Of a DNA stretch of 64,000 bases, positions 1 to 8,520 are shown one piece after another (position 1 is the stretch's first letter; each line of letters starts with the position of its first letter). Made by a program: the position numbers and the translations under genes. The notes under the pieces were generated by a model, which worked only from the letters and a program-made list of their open reading frames with translations, did not search any database and was not told the origin of the DNA. The stretch comes from JAJXWB01 sp037044955 (GTDB lineage: Bacteria > Pseudomonadota > Alphaproteobacteria > Rhizobiales > Beijerinckiaceae): positions 62,001 to 126,000 of the forward strand of contig JBAOHX010000005.1 in NCBI GenBank assembly GCA_037044955.1, read 5' to 3'.

Positions 1-740
1 CCATACCGGTCGCCTTCGTTCTGTTCTTTCTCGTCGGGCTGCCTCTCTATTACGCGCTGGTGCCGCGGCTGCTTGCCGCGCGCGATCCGGAAATGCTGTC
101 GATCATTCTCTTCTTCGGCTTCAGCCAGGTGGTCGAGGCGCTCTCGACCATCGCCTTCGGCACGTCGGAGCAATCCATTCCCGGTGGCGAACTCGGCCGC
201 GCGCTGCGCGAGGGTTTCGGCAGGCTCACCGGCCACGAGATCGAAAGCGGACCGGTCGAGATCCTGGGCCAGAACTTTCCTTCGGCCTGGATCGTGTCGG
301 GCGTCGCCAGCCTCATGGCGGTCGCGCTCGTTTATCTTTATCTCTACCGCACGCGCATCGGCTATCTCACGCGGGCCGTCATGTCGCGCCACGACGAGGC
401 GCTGGCGACCGGCATCGACGTGCACCGCGTCTCGGCCGTCGCCTTCGGGGTTGGCATCGCGCTTGCGGCGGTCGGCGGCGTCTTTGCGCCCTTCATGCTC
501 GGCTCCATCACGCCGGCGATGGGCGTCGATTCCACCGTCGTCTCCTTCGCGGTGATCGTCATGGGCTCGCTCGGCAATCCGCTCGGCACCGTGCTCGGCG
601 GCCTGATCTACGGCGTGTCGTACATGCTGGTGCAGACTTATCTGTCGAGCTGGGCGAACCTGCTGCCGTACCTGCTGCTCATCGCAATCCTGCTGGCGCG
701 GCCGAACGGGCTTCTGGGAAGGCGGGTGCGCCTTGCCTAG
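1..740 (+). CDS. livH: Branched-chain amino acid-type ABC transporter permease LivH (5' partial)
   Basis: Inner-membrane permease half of a HAAT-family importer. The frame is open from base 3, so the N-terminus lies outside the window; about 245 residues are visible. They hold several hydrophobic membrane segments and the LivH-type EAA-like stretch (SRHDEALATGIDVHRV), followed by the usual end ARPNGLLGRR. It overlaps livM by 8 bases, and livG and livF follow, so this is the distal part of a liv operon; its binding protein is not seen and may lie upstream. Substrate cannot be read from the sequence: this family also carries amides, urea and aromatic or short-chain acids. Confidence 0.93.
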   Translation, partial: IPVAFVLFFLVGLPLYYALVPRLLAARDPEMLSIILFFGFSQVVEALSTIAFGTSEQSIPGGELGRALREGFGRLTGHEIESGPVEILGQNFPSAWIVSGVASLMAVALVYLYLYRTRIGYLTRAVMSRHDEALATGIDVHRVSAVAFGVGIALAAVGGVFAPFMLGSITPAMGVDSTVVSFAVIVMGSLGNPLGTVLGGLIYGVSYMLVQTYLSSWANLLPYLLLIAILLARPNGLLGRRVRLA

Positions 741-1653
741 ATACGTCCAGCACATTCTCTTCATCGTCGCGCCGGTCGTCGTCGCCTTCGCCTTGCTGCC
801 GGGCGTCTACAACAACCAGCTCCTGCTCTTCAATTTCGTGCTGTTCCTGACCCTCGCGCAGGGCGTCAACGTCATCTACGGCTTCACCGGCTACCTGCCT
901 TTCGGCTACGTCGGCTTCTTTGGCGCGGGCGCTTACGGCTTCTCGCTGCTCGTCATGCATTTGCAGGCGCCGCCTTTGCTGGCGCTGCTCGCCGCGGGTG
1001 TCGCCGCGCTGCTGCTCGGCCTGCTGCTGACGCCGCTGCTCCGATTGTCCGGCGCCTATTTCTCCATCGCCAATCTCGCGGCCTCGCTCGCGGTGCTGCA
1101 CTTCATCTCCAATCCCAACCTGGAGCCGGTCACGCGCGGCCCCTATGGCGTATCGCTGAGCGGCATTTTCAATCCGAAGCTCGCCTACGGGCTCGCGGTA
1201 GCGGTCATGGCCGGCGCGATGCTCGTCGTCGTCTGGCTGCGCAATTCGCGCTTCGGCCTGGCGTTACAGGCGGTACGGGAAGACAGCGTCAGCGCCGCGC
1301 AGGCGGGCGTCGACGTGTCGCGCGCCCGCGCGGTCGCCTGGTTGCTGTCCGCTGTGATTGCCGGCTTCGCCGGCGGCGTCTTCGCCTGGTATGTGTCGGT
1401 CTTCTATCCCGACACGGTGTTCAGCGCCGATTATTCGATCTTCGCCATCGTCTTCGCGCTGTTCGGCGGCGTTTCCACCATTGTCGGTCCTATCGTCGGC
1501 GTGCTCATCCTGTACGGCGTCTACAACCTCATCGGCTTTTCGACGCCGCAGTTTTTCCAGCTCATCTACGGCGCATTGATCATGCTGCTGGTGCTGTTCC
1601 TGCCGCAGGGCCTGATCTCGCTCCTGAAGCGGAGGGGGATCGATGTCCCCTGA
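733..1653 (+). CDS. livM: Branched-chain amino acid-type ABC transporter permease LivM
   Basis: Second permease of the importer, 306 residues with about eight to ten hydrophobic segments. It carries the LivM hallmarks: an early GFTGYLPFGYVGFFGAGAY loop, the cytoplasmic coupling stretch LQAVREDSVSAAQAGVDVSR, and the C-terminal LPQGLISLLKRR. The start is TTG at 733, overlapping the livH stop, which points to translational coupling. It overlaps livG by 11 bases. Average family length; nothing appears broken. Confidence 0.94.
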   Translation: MPRYVQHILFIVAPVVVAFALLPGVYNNQLLLFNFVLFLTLAQGVNVIYGFTGYLPFGYVGFFGAGAYGFSLLVMHLQAPPLLALLAAGVAALLLGLLLTPLLRLSGAYFSIANLAASLAVLHFISNPNLEPVTRGPYGVSLSGIFNPKLAYGLAVAVMAGAMLVVVWLRNSRFGLALQAVREDSVSAAQAGVDVSRARAVAWLLSAVIAGFAGGVFAWYVSVFYPDTVFSADYSIFAIVFALFGGVSTIVGPIVGVLILYGVYNLIGFSTPQFFQLIYGALIMLLVLFLPQGLISLLKRRGIDVP

Positions 1654-2368
1654 CGCCATCCTGGAAATCGCAGGGCTGACGAAGACCTTTTTCGGCTTCC
1701 GCGCGCTCGACGGCCTGTCGCTACATGTGAGCCGAGGCGAGATTCTCGGGCTGGTCGGCCCCAACGGTTCGGGCAAGACGACCTGCATCAATGTCGTTTC
1801 CGGGCTCTATGCGCCCGAAGGCGGCTCCGTGAAATTCGATGGCCAGGAGGTTGCCGGCCTCGCGCAGCACAAGCTGGTGCATCGTGGAATCAACCGCACC
1901 TTTCAGGTGCCGAAACCCTTCATGCAATTGTCCGCGCGTGAAAACATCGAGGTGGCGATCGCCTATGGCCGCAATCCGGCCGGCCCGGTCGACGCCGATG
2001 CGCTGCTCGATCAGCTCAATCTCGCCGCCGTCGCGCGCCGGCCGGCTTCCGAACTCAACAGCGCGCAGCAGAAGACGCTCGATCTGGCGCGAGCGCTGGC
2101 TACCGGGCCGAAGCTGCTCCTCGTCGACGAACTCGCGGCCGGGCTCAATCCGTCGGAACTCGGATGGGTGGCGGGCAAACTGAAGGATCTGGCCCGCGCG
2201 GGCATGTCCATCATCGTCGTCGAACACCTGATGGGCTTCATCGAGCAGGTGACCGACCGCGTCATCGTCATGAACGCCGGCAAGGAGATATTCGGCGGGA
2301 AGCTGGCGCAGGCCGTGCAGGATCGGCAGGTGATCGAGGTCTTCCTCGGGGGCGGTCATGGCCACTGA
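1643..2368 (+). CDS. livG: Branched-chain amino acid-type ABC transporter ATP-binding protein LivG
   Basis: ATPase subunit of 241 residues that powers the LivHM permease. Walker A is GPNGSGKTT, Walker B is LLLVDELAAGL, and the switch histidine follows in IIVVEHLMGF. The signature motif is degenerate (LNSAQQKTLDLARAL instead of LSGGQ/LSYGQ), which occurs in LivG-like proteins but is worth noting. A GGAGGGGG ribosome-binding site precedes the ATG at 1643. The walker B Asp-Glu pair is intact, so activity is expected. Overlaps livF by 11 bases. Confidence 0.92.
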   Translation: MSPDAILEIAGLTKTFFGFRALDGLSLHVSRGEILGLVGPNGSGKTTCINVVSGLYAPEGGSVKFDGQEVAGLAQHKLVHRGINRTFQVPKPFMQLSARENIEVAIAYGRNPAGPVDADALLDQLNLAAVARRPASELNSAQQKTLDLARALATGPKLLLVDELAAGLNPSELGWVAGKLKDLARAGMSIIVVEHLMGFIEQVTDRVIVMNAGKEIFGGKLAQAVQDRQVIEVFLGGGHGH

Positions 2369-3071
2369 ATCGCTGCTCGCCGCGCGCGGCGTCGAGGTGC
2401 GCTACGGGCGCATGCAGGTGCTGTGGGGCGTCGATCTGGATGTGGCGGCCGGCGAAACCGTGCTGCTGCTCGGCGCCAACGGCGCGGGCAAGACGACATT
2501 CCTGAAGACAGTCGTCGGCCTGCTGCCGGCCAGCGCCGGGGCGATCGCGTTCCAAGGCCAGGACATCGTCCATCTGCGCGCCGACAAGCGCATGCGCAGG
2601 GGCATCGCCTACATGTCCGAACTCGGCGTGTTTCCCGATCTGACGATCGAAGAAAACATCCGCATCGGCGCACAAGCCCTGTCTGCCTCCGCGGCGCGCG
2701 AAAAAGCCGAGGAAATGTACGGCCTCTTCCCGGTCTTGCGCGAAAAACGGTCGGGGCTGGCGTCCAGCCTCTCCGGCGGCCAGCGCAAGATGCTCGGCAT
2801 CGCCAAGGCGCTCGCCGCCGATCCGAAACTGCTGGTCATGGACGAGCCGTCCGCCGGCCTGTCCCCGCTGTTCGTCGGCGAGGTCGTGCGCACGCTCGGC
2901 GCCCTGCGCGGGCGCGGCCTTTCGCTTCTGGTCGCGGAGCAGAATATCGGCTTCCTGGAGATCGCCACGCGCGTTTACGTGCTCGAAGGCGGCCGCATCC
3001 GCTTCTCCGGCACGGTAGCCGCGATGGAAGGCGACGAAATGCTGCGAAGCGCATATTTCGGGGTGAGGTGA
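2358..3071 (+). CDS. livF: Branched-chain amino acid-type ABC transporter ATP-binding protein LivF
   Basis: Second ATPase subunit, 237 residues. Walker A GANGAGKTT, signature LSGGQRKMLGIAKAL, Walker B LLVMDEPSAGLSP and the H-loop region (LLVAEQNIGF, with Gln in place of the usual His, as is common in LivF) are all present. It ends the liv operon; a hairpin and the convergent molbindin gene follow. The start overlaps livG, so the four genes are probably translated from one message. Confidence 0.93.
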   Translation: MATESLLAARGVEVRYGRMQVLWGVDLDVAAGETVLLLGANGAGKTTFLKTVVGLLPASAGAIAFQGQDIVHLRADKRMRRGIAYMSELGVFPDLTIEENIRIGAQALSASAAREKAEEMYGLFPVLREKRSGLASSLSGGQRKMLGIAKALAADPKLLVMDEPSAGLSPLFVGEVVRTLGALRGRGLSLLVAEQNIGFLEIATRVYVLEGGRIRFSGTVAAMEGDEMLRSAYFGVR

Positions 3072-3133
3072 CGGCTATTCGTTCTCTGGCCCGGGTCGAC
3101 GTCGCATCCGACTGCCGAATGGATTGCACAGAG

Positions 3134-3166
3134 GGCTCTATCGATCCCTTTCGAACCGGTAGAGCC
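3134..3166 (+). terminator. Hairpin after the liv operon
   Basis: GGCTCTA (3134-3140) pairs with TAGAGCC (3160-3166) around a 19-base loop, 63 bases after the livF stop. There is no strong T run, so it is a weak terminator candidate; the 166-base gap to the next gene holds nothing else I recognise. Confidence 0.35.
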
Positions 3167-3237
3167 TTGGGCGGACGCCTCGGGGCGGAGCGCCGAAACA
3201 AACCGGGCTACGATGACGACCGCAGCGGATCGCAGCG

Positions 3238-3444
3238 TTACTTCCCGACCATCACGTCCGAAGCCTTGATGATGGCTACAGCGCTGTCGCCGACCTTCAG
3301 CTTCATTTCGTCGATCGCTTCGTTGGTGATCGAGGAAAAAATCGTGATTCCCGGAGCGACCTCGATCCGAACGTGTCCGGTCGTCTGGCCCTTATGGACG
3401 TCGACGATCTTGCCCTTGATCTGGTTTCGTGCGCTGATCTTCAT
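3238..3444 (-). CDS. mop: Molbindin (single TOBE/Mop domain)
   Basis: A 68-residue protein made of one TOBE (Mop) domain, from MKISARNQIKGKIVDV to SAVAIIKASDVMVGK. Molbindins assemble into oligomers that bind molybdate or tungstate in the cytoplasm and buffer it for cofactor synthesis. The core signature (NQIKGKIVDVHKGQ, then VGDSAVAIIKASDVMV) is intact. It is divergent from the ModE-type regulator at 3613, with about 170 bases between them, and both belong to the molybdenum locus that runs to 8510. Family assignment is firm; metal preference between Mo and W cannot be read. Confidence 0.93.
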   Translation of the reverse strand: MKISARNQIKGKIVDVHKGQTTGHVRIEVAPGITIFSSITNEAIDEMKLKVGDSAVAIIKASDVMVGK

Positions 3445-3612
3445 GTTTCTGCTCCTGTTTCGATCGGCGCCAGATTACTGCCGATTTCGCTTGATCCGGT
3501 AGCGCATCCTGGACCAGGCGTCGAGCCAATTGCCGCGCCCATCGCACTCCCAGGCTGGCATCGAACCAAACGCTTGATATATTTGGCTCCTCTGAACCGG
3601 AAGCGTCTCCCG

Positions 3613-3954
3613 ATGCCATCCCTTTCCATCCGTATCGATCTGGAAGCCGACCGCCGCATCGGGCCGGGAAAGATCGCCCTGCTGGAACAGATCAGGGAAC
3701 ATGGGTCTATCTCCGGCGGCGGACGCGCGCTGGAGATGTCGTACAAACGCGCCTGGGATCTCGTCGAAGAGATTTCCGATGTGTGCGGCAAGCCTGTCGT
3801 CGCGTCGCGCACTGGCGGTTCACGCGGCGGCGGCGCGACGCTGACGCCGTTCGGCGAGGCTCTGATCGCGCGATATCGCCAACTCGAGCGCGACGTCATG
3901 AAAGCGGCGCAGCCGCATCTTCGCGCGCTTCAGAGAGACATGGCCAGGCGCTGA
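3613..3954 (+). CDS. ModE-type winged-helix regulator, N-terminal domain only
   Basis: A 113-residue protein that is essentially the ModE DNA-binding half: IGPGKIALLEQIREHGSISGGGRALEMSYKRAWDLVEEI followed by the family stretch TGGSRGGGATLTPFGEALI. The C-terminal di-TOBE molybdate-sensing half of classical ModE is absent. A TOBE domain is instead encoded separately and divergently next door (mop). I chose the ATG at 3613 because it aligns with the family start; the frame is open further upstream but that part has no family similarity. It probably controls the molybdenum locus, where a ModE-box-like site lies at 4955. How such short ModE proteins sense metal is not visible here. Confidence 0.88.
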   Translation: MPSLSIRIDLEADRRIGPGKIALLEQIREHGSISGGGRALEMSYKRAWDLVEEISDVCGKPVVASRTGGSRGGGATLTPFGEALIARYRQLERDVMKAAQPHLRALQRDMARR

Positions 3955-4802
3955 TATGCGCGTCCTTGCGGTTTGACGCGCGCAGAACGAATTTCTGCGC
4001 CGACTTGCCGAAGAAGTGATAGCCGGAACCGCCCTCGGCAAGGATATCCAGGAACTCGTCCGGCTCGGTGACAAGCGTGCCGCCCAGAATGCTGCACCCA
4101 CGTCGCAAGAAAGCGTCCGGCACAAGGCCGACAGTCGGTCCAACCACCACCTTCCGGCAATGAGGCGCAGCGGCCGACGAGAATATCCTCGAGCGTGTCG
4201 TTGATGAGCGTCGTTCCCGTCACGAGCAGCACATCCGCCTGGGGGACGACGTTTCTCATTTCGCTTGCCGGGCGGTAACAGGCCATTTCCTCCTGCTTCA
4301 GCGTGGAGGGATCCCGCTCGAGAACGAGGTAGCTTTGGCCACGCCGCCTGAGCTCGCGCAGAAACGGAACGAAAGCGCCGACGACCACGGTCAATTCGCC
4401 GTCTCGAATATTCGCCGCGTCGAACGCATCGACGCCGATTTCGGCGATCACGCGGGGATCGGGTCTGAGCGCATGACACTGCGCGGCGAGCGCGTTCAAG
4501 GCGGCGATGCCGACTGCGCGCCTGATCGGATGATCGCTCGATGTCTCCTTGACCAGGTCCAGCGCGGGACGGCCTCGCATCTTGCCCGGAAACGGCATGG
4601 CGAGAGCCGAACTCGGACAGCATACGGCTTCAGGGATCGACTTCGCTGGCGTCGCGCATGTCCCGACATGCCCCGACGTCAGCTTTACGCCGGTAAAAAA
4701 CAATCCGATGACGACGCGCTCGATCGTCGCCCCGGCAAGGTCGTCGCCCAGGATTGCTTCGATCGTGGAGATCGTCTCCTCAAGGATCGTCTCGCCCGCC
4801 AT
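3896..4802 (-). CDS. DUF364-like putative metal-chelation protein (frameshifted)
   Basis: Resembles the DUF4213/DUF364 family, often found beside metal transporters and described as putative heavy-metal chelation proteins. The start at 4802 is preceded by GGAGG. The N-terminal part reads through IGLFFTGVKL and VTGTTLINDTLEDIL, then the frame changes near 4183 and the family C-terminus continues in another frame (KVVVGPTVGLVPDAFLRRGC, then GSGYHFFGKSAQKFVLR). Removing one base near 4183-4188 gives DTLEDILSAAAPHCRKVVVG without a break. Either the gene is recently broken or the assembly has one extra base. The 3' end overlaps the 3' end of the convergent ModE-type gene by 59 bases. Divergent from the ABC transporter at 5065. 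Confidence 0.72.
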
Positions 4803-4954
4803 CTCGTGACCTCCGACAAATCTGGCCGAGCCGACCTCGCTTGGTCCCGGGAAGCCCGACACGCGTAGCCTCGCCGCCGTGTCCCTCGGCGCGCCGGGTC
4901 TTTTCGGCTTCCCTCCAAGCACAGGGCCGACGGACTCGCTTCTGCCCCACTGGG

Positions 4955-4982
4955 ATCATTATATCAGATCGTATATAACGCA
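4955..4982. promoter_or_regulatory. ModE-box-like operator in the divergent promoter
   Basis: Left half ATCATTATATC, six-base spacer, right half TATATAACGCA. The E. coli ModE consensus, as I recall it, is ATCGNTATATA-N6-TATATAACGAT; the left half matches 8 of 10 defined bases, the right half 9 of 11, and the spacer length is exact. It lies between the DUF364-like gene (start 4802, minus) and the binding protein (start 5065, plus), so it could control both. Confidence 0.7.
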
Positions 4983-5064
4983 ACTCGCAATGCGTCAGTT
5001 CGGATCGGAACCGACAAACGCTCACGCCACGCGTATCTGGCGATTGACGGAGGATGGCTGGAGA

Positions 5065-6054
5065 ATGACGAAGCTCATGTTCGACAGGCGCGCCATGACG
5101 CACGCGATGGCGGCCGCCCTGTTTTCGCCGATCACGCTGGCCGCCGCCAAGCCGCGCGACGGGCTCGAGGTCCTGCTCGCTCCGACCGGCGCCTCCATCA
5201 GTCTCGCGCGTGTCCTGTCGTCCGGCGGTCTCGATGCGGCCGCGCCACGCGCAACCTTCCGGACATGGATGGACGCCGACGAACTGCGAGCCGGCATCGT
5301 CTCCGGGCGGACGCTCCTCTTTTCCACGCCGACCCATGTTCCCGCCAATCTCGTCAACCGCGGCATGCCGCTGAAGCTGCTGTGCCTGATCGGCCTGGGC
5401 CACCTCTACATCGTGACCTCGGACGAGAGCGTCGCCTCGTTCAAGGATCTCGCCGGCAAGCCGGTTCTCGGCTTCTTCAAGAACGACATGCCCGACCTCG
5501 TCTTCCGCGCCTGCGCGAAGATGGAGGGGCTCGACCCCGACAAGGACTTTCAACTCTCCTACGTGCAGACCGGCATGGAAGCCGCGCAGATGCTGGCGGC
5601 CGGCAAGACGCAAGCCGCGATCCTGTCCGAGCCGCCTTCGACAGCCGCCATCATGATGGCCGGGCAGCAGGGCCGCACGCTGCGGCGCGCGATCAGCCTG
5701 CAGGAGGTCTGGGGCCGTCACAAGGGTTCGAACGGCATTCCGATGGTCGGCGTCGCCGTGCACCAGACCCTGATCGACGACGCGCCGGAAATCATCGCCG
5801 CGCTGAAAGCGCAACTCCCCGCCGCGAAGGAATGGGCGCTTGCCAATCGCGGCGACGCCGCGACTCTCGCCGAGAAGACGATGAACATGCGCGCCCCGGT
5901 GTTCGAGAAGGCGATCGATCGCCTCAACATGGCGGTCGTGCCGGCGCGGGCGGCGAAAGATCACCTGAACACATTTTACCAGACGTTGATCGACCTCGAT
6001 CCGAAATCGCTCGCCGGCAAGCTGCCCGGCGACGATTTCTATCTGGACTTCTGA
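5065..6054 (+). CDS. NitT/TauT-type ABC transporter substrate-binding protein, probable molybdenum-locus importer
   Basis: A 329-residue periplasmic protein of the SsuA/NMT1-like class (TTLE-type binding fold): MRAP-type domain motifs GLEVLLAPTGASISLARVL, the central KDLAGKPVLGFFKNDMPDLVF and the second-lobe AAQMLAAGKTQAAILSEP. The start at 5065 follows a GGAGGATGG-like site and gives a signal peptide ending near TLAAA; the open frame extends upstream through the ModE-like operator, which argues against earlier starts. Permease, ATPase and modD follow, with 3 bases to the permease. This class usually binds nitrate, taurine, sulfonates or thiamine precursors; molybdate or a molybdenum chelate is inferred only from context. 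Confidence 0.82.
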   Translation: MTKLMFDRRAMTHAMAAALFSPITLAAAKPRDGLEVLLAPTGASISLARVLSSGGLDAAAPRATFRTWMDADELRAGIVSGRTLLFSTPTHVPANLVNRGMPLKLLCLIGLGHLYIVTSDESVASFKDLAGKPVLGFFKNDMPDLVFRACAKMEGLDPDKDFQLSYVQTGMEAAQMLAAGKTQAAILSEPPSTAAIMMAGQQGRTLRRAISLQEVWGRHKGSNGIPMVGVAVHQTLIDDAPEIIAALKAQLPAAKEWALANRGDAATLAEKTMNMRAPVFEKAIDRLNMAVVPARAAKDHLNTFYQTLIDLDPKSLAGKLPGDDFYLDF

Positions 6055-6057
6055 ACG

Positions 6058-6834
6058 ATGAGGCCGGCCGGCCGGCTCCTGTGGGGCGCGATCGGGCTCG
6101 CTGCGGTGTGGTGCGCCTGGGCGTGGGGCGCGCACGCGCTTGGGCCGTTCGTCCTGCCAAGGCCGGCCGACGCGGCGACCCGCCTCGTCGAGCTGTTCGC
6201 GTCCGGCGAAGCATTTGGCGCGCTCGCATCCACGGCGACGCAGGCGCTTGCCGGCTGGATCATCGCTTGCTGCGTCGGCTTCGCGCTCGCTCTGGTCGCT
6301 GCATTCGCTGCGCCGGTCGAAATGGCGCTGCGGCCGATCGCGACCGTTCTCCTCGGCGTGCCGCCCGTCGCCTGGCTCGTCCTGGCGTTGCTGTGGCTCG
6401 GCCCCGCAGGAGCCGCGCCGGCCTTCACGACGGCGGTCGCAAATTTCCCGGTCGTATTCGTCGCAGCCCTGCAGGGCCTTGCCGCGCGCGATCCGGACCT
6501 GGACGAAATGGCGGAATCGTTTCGCGCGTCGCCGCGGCAGCGCTTCACCGACATTCTCTTCCCGCAGGTGCTCGACCACCTGCTGCCGGCCATGGCGACC
6601 GCGCTCGGCTTCTCATGGAAGGTCTGCGTCATGGCGGAGGTGATGAGCTCCGGGACCGGGATAGGCGCACGGCTTGCGACAGCGCGCGCGCATCTCGATC
6701 TGCCGGAAACGATGGCCTGGATCATGCTCGTGATGGCGCTCGTGCTCGTCTGCGACCTGATGCTGGTCGCGCCCTTGCGCGCATGGCTCGGCCGTCTGCG
6801 CGGCGCCGACCGGACGGCGCCCGCCCATGCTTGA
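6058..6834 (+). CDS. NitT/TauT-type ABC transporter permease
   Basis: Inner-membrane permease of 258 residues with about six hydrophobic segments. It has the SsuC/TauC-like coupling region EMAESFRASPRQRFTDILFPQVLDHLLPAMATALGFSWKVCVMAEVMS. It starts 3 bases after the binding-protein stop and overlaps the ATPase gene by 8 bases, so the three subunits form one tightly packed transcription unit. It is unlike ModB (no CysTW-type layout), so the transporter is not a classical ModABC. Confidence 0.88.
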   Translation: MRPAGRLLWGAIGLAAVWCAWAWGAHALGPFVLPRPADAATRLVELFASGEAFGALASTATQALAGWIIACCVGFALALVAAFAAPVEMALRPIATVLLGVPPVAWLVLALLWLGPAGAAPAFTTAVANFPVVFVAALQGLAARDPDLDEMAESFRASPRQRFTDILFPQVLDHLLPAMATALGFSWKVCVMAEVMSSGTGIGARLATARAHLDLPETMAWIMLVMALVLVCDLMLVAPLRAWLGRLRGADRTAPAHA

Positions 6835-7630
6835 TATGCGCGACCTGTCATTTTCGTTCGACGCGCCGGTGCTGTCGGACATTTCCCTGCATGTGGCGGC
6901 CGGCGAATTCGTCGCCCTGCTTGGGCCATCCGGCTGCGGCAAGACGACGCTTCTCCGATTGGCCGCCGGCGCCCTGCGGCAGACCTCCGGCGAAATCCGC
7001 AATGCGGCTCGCACTCGCGCATTCGTGTTTCAGGAACCACGTCTCGCGCCCTGGCTCGATGCGATCGACAACGCCGCCTTCGGCCTGAAGGCGCTCGGCG
7101 CGTCGTCCGCGGAGCGTCGTCGACTGACGCAGGACATTCTGCTGCGGCTCGGTCTTGCGGCGGACGATCTTCACAAGCGTCCGGCCGCCTTGTCCGGCGG
7201 CATGCGCCAGCGCGTCGCCGTCGCCCGTGCGCTCGCGGTGCGACCACAAATGCTCCTGATGGACGAACCTTTCGCCGCCCTCGATGTCGGCCTGCGGCGC
7301 GGCCTTCAGGATATTCTCGCGGCTGAAACGGCCGATTCCGGCGCCACGACGCTGTTCGTCACGCACGACGTGACGGAAGCCGTCAGGCTCGCCAGCCGCA
7401 TCGTCGTGCTCTCGCCCCGTCCTGCGGCGATCGTCGCCGACCTGCCGAACGCGCCGGTCCGCGATCCCGCGCTGATCCATGAGCAGGCCGCCGCGCTGCT
7501 CAGGCGCGCGGAAGTCGCGGGCGCCTTGTTCCCGTCCGACGCCGGCTCCGCGTTTCGCACGACTTCGTCGGAACCGCTGCCTGCCCGCAATTGCCTTCGC
7601 TGCGAGAGATGGGATTGTTGCTCATCGTGA
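6827..7630 (+). CDS. NitT/TauT-type ABC transporter ATP-binding protein
   Basis: ATPase of 267 residues. Walker A GPSGCGKTT, Q-loop in FVFQEPRLAPWL, signature LSGGMRQRVAVARAL, Walker B LLMDEPFAALD and the switch histidine in LFVTHDVTEAV are all present, matching the SsuB/TauB class. There is no ModC-type C-terminal TOBE domain, which separates it from the classical molybdate ATPase; the last residues after the ATPase fold contain a cysteine-rich end (NCLRCERWDCC) that may or may not be functional. Overlaps the permease start and precedes modD by 28 bases. Confidence 0.9.
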   Translation: MLDMRDLSFSFDAPVLSDISLHVAAGEFVALLGPSGCGKTTLLRLAAGALRQTSGEIRNAARTRAFVFQEPRLAPWLDAIDNAAFGLKALGASSAERRRLTQDILLRLGLAADDLHKRPAALSGGMRQRVAVARALAVRPQMLLMDEPFAALDVGLRRGLQDILAAETADSGATTLFVTHDVTEAVRLASRIVVLSPRPAAIVADLPNAPVRDPALIHEQAAALLRRAEVAGALFPSDAGSAFRTTSSEPLPARNCLRCERWDCCSS

Positions 7631-7658
7631 GCGCTCCATCGCATTTTCCGAGGTTCGC

Positions 7659-8510
7659 ATGATCACGCCGCCGACCGTCGCCAGCCGGACAGAACTCGAA
7701 GCCCTGCTGCTTGACGATGTCCCACACGGAGACCTGACGACGCTTGCGCTCGGTCTCGACACGACGCCGGCGACGATGACGTTTCACGCGCGTGACGCAA
7801 TGACCGTGGCGCTGGTCGAGGACGCCGCCGCGATCATCGAGATCGCAGGCGGCGCGGTCGAACTGCTCGCGCGTTCCGGCGGCTCGCTGCAATCCGGCGA
7901 TCCGATTCTATCCGCGCGCGGGCCGGCGACCGCCCTCTTGCGGAGCTGGAAGGTTGCGCAAACCCTGGTCGAGATCTGGTCGGGCGTCGCTGCCTGCGCC
8001 CACGACATTGTCGCGGCCGCGCGCGCGGTTGCGCCGAATATCGCCGTAGCCTGCACGCGCAAGCATACGCCCGGCGTCAAACGGTTCGCCGTCGCCGCAA
8101 TACGCGCGGGCGGCGCGTCGATGCACCGGCTCGGACTGTCCGACACGATATTGGTGTTTCCGGAACATCGAGCGCTCTGCCGCGACGCAAGCCTGACAGA
8201 TCTCGCCACCCGCGTCAGGCGTGCGACGCCTGAGAAAAAGATCGTGATAGAGGTCAAGTCGGTCGAGGAAGCGATGGCCGCAACCGATGCCGGCTTCGAC
8301 GTGATCCAGCTCGAGAAATTCGCGCCGGTCGATATCGTGCGCGTTGCCGAACGTTTGCCGCGAGATCGGCGACCGGTCCTCGCCGCCGCGGGCGGAATCA
8401 ATCCATCCAACGCCGCCGACTACGCAAGCGCTGGCGCAGATGTTCTCGTCACCTCCGCGCCATACACCGCCCCGCCCCGCGACGTACAGGTCCGCATCGC
8501 CGCAATCTAG
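7659..8510 (+). CDS. modD: ModD, nicotinate-nucleotide pyrophosphorylase-like protein
   Basis: A 283-residue protein of the ModD family, a branch of the quinolinate phosphoribosyltransferase fold found in molybdenum transport loci and of unknown reaction. Family features are LLDDVPHGDLTT near the N-terminus, then VACTRKHTPGVKRFAVAAIRAGGASMHRLGLSDTILVFPEH, EVKSVEEA and the C-terminal AAGGINPSNAADYASAGADVLVTSAPY. I took the ATG at 7659 because the open frame upstream overlaps the ATPase gene and lacks similarity. Its position as the last gene of the transporter operon is the main reason to assign the operon to molybdenum. Confidence 0.88.
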   Translation: MITPPTVASRTELEALLLDDVPHGDLTTLALGLDTTPATMTFHARDAMTVALVEDAAAIIEIAGGAVELLARSGGSLQSGDPILSARGPATALLRSWKVAQTLVEIWSGVAACAHDIVAAARAVAPNIAVACTRKHTPGVKRFAVAAIRAGGASMHRLGLSDTILVFPEHRALCRDASLTDLATRVRRATPEKKIVIEVKSVEEAMAATDAGFDVIQLEKFAPVDIVRVAERLPRDRRPVLAAAGGINPSNAADYASAGADVLVTSAPYTAPPRDVQVRIAAI

Positions 8511-8520
8511 CGGCGCCCGC

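Noticed and set aside
3571..3590. Second ModE box between mop and the short modE gene
   Set aside because: Only a TATAT core is present; no inverted half with the right spacing.
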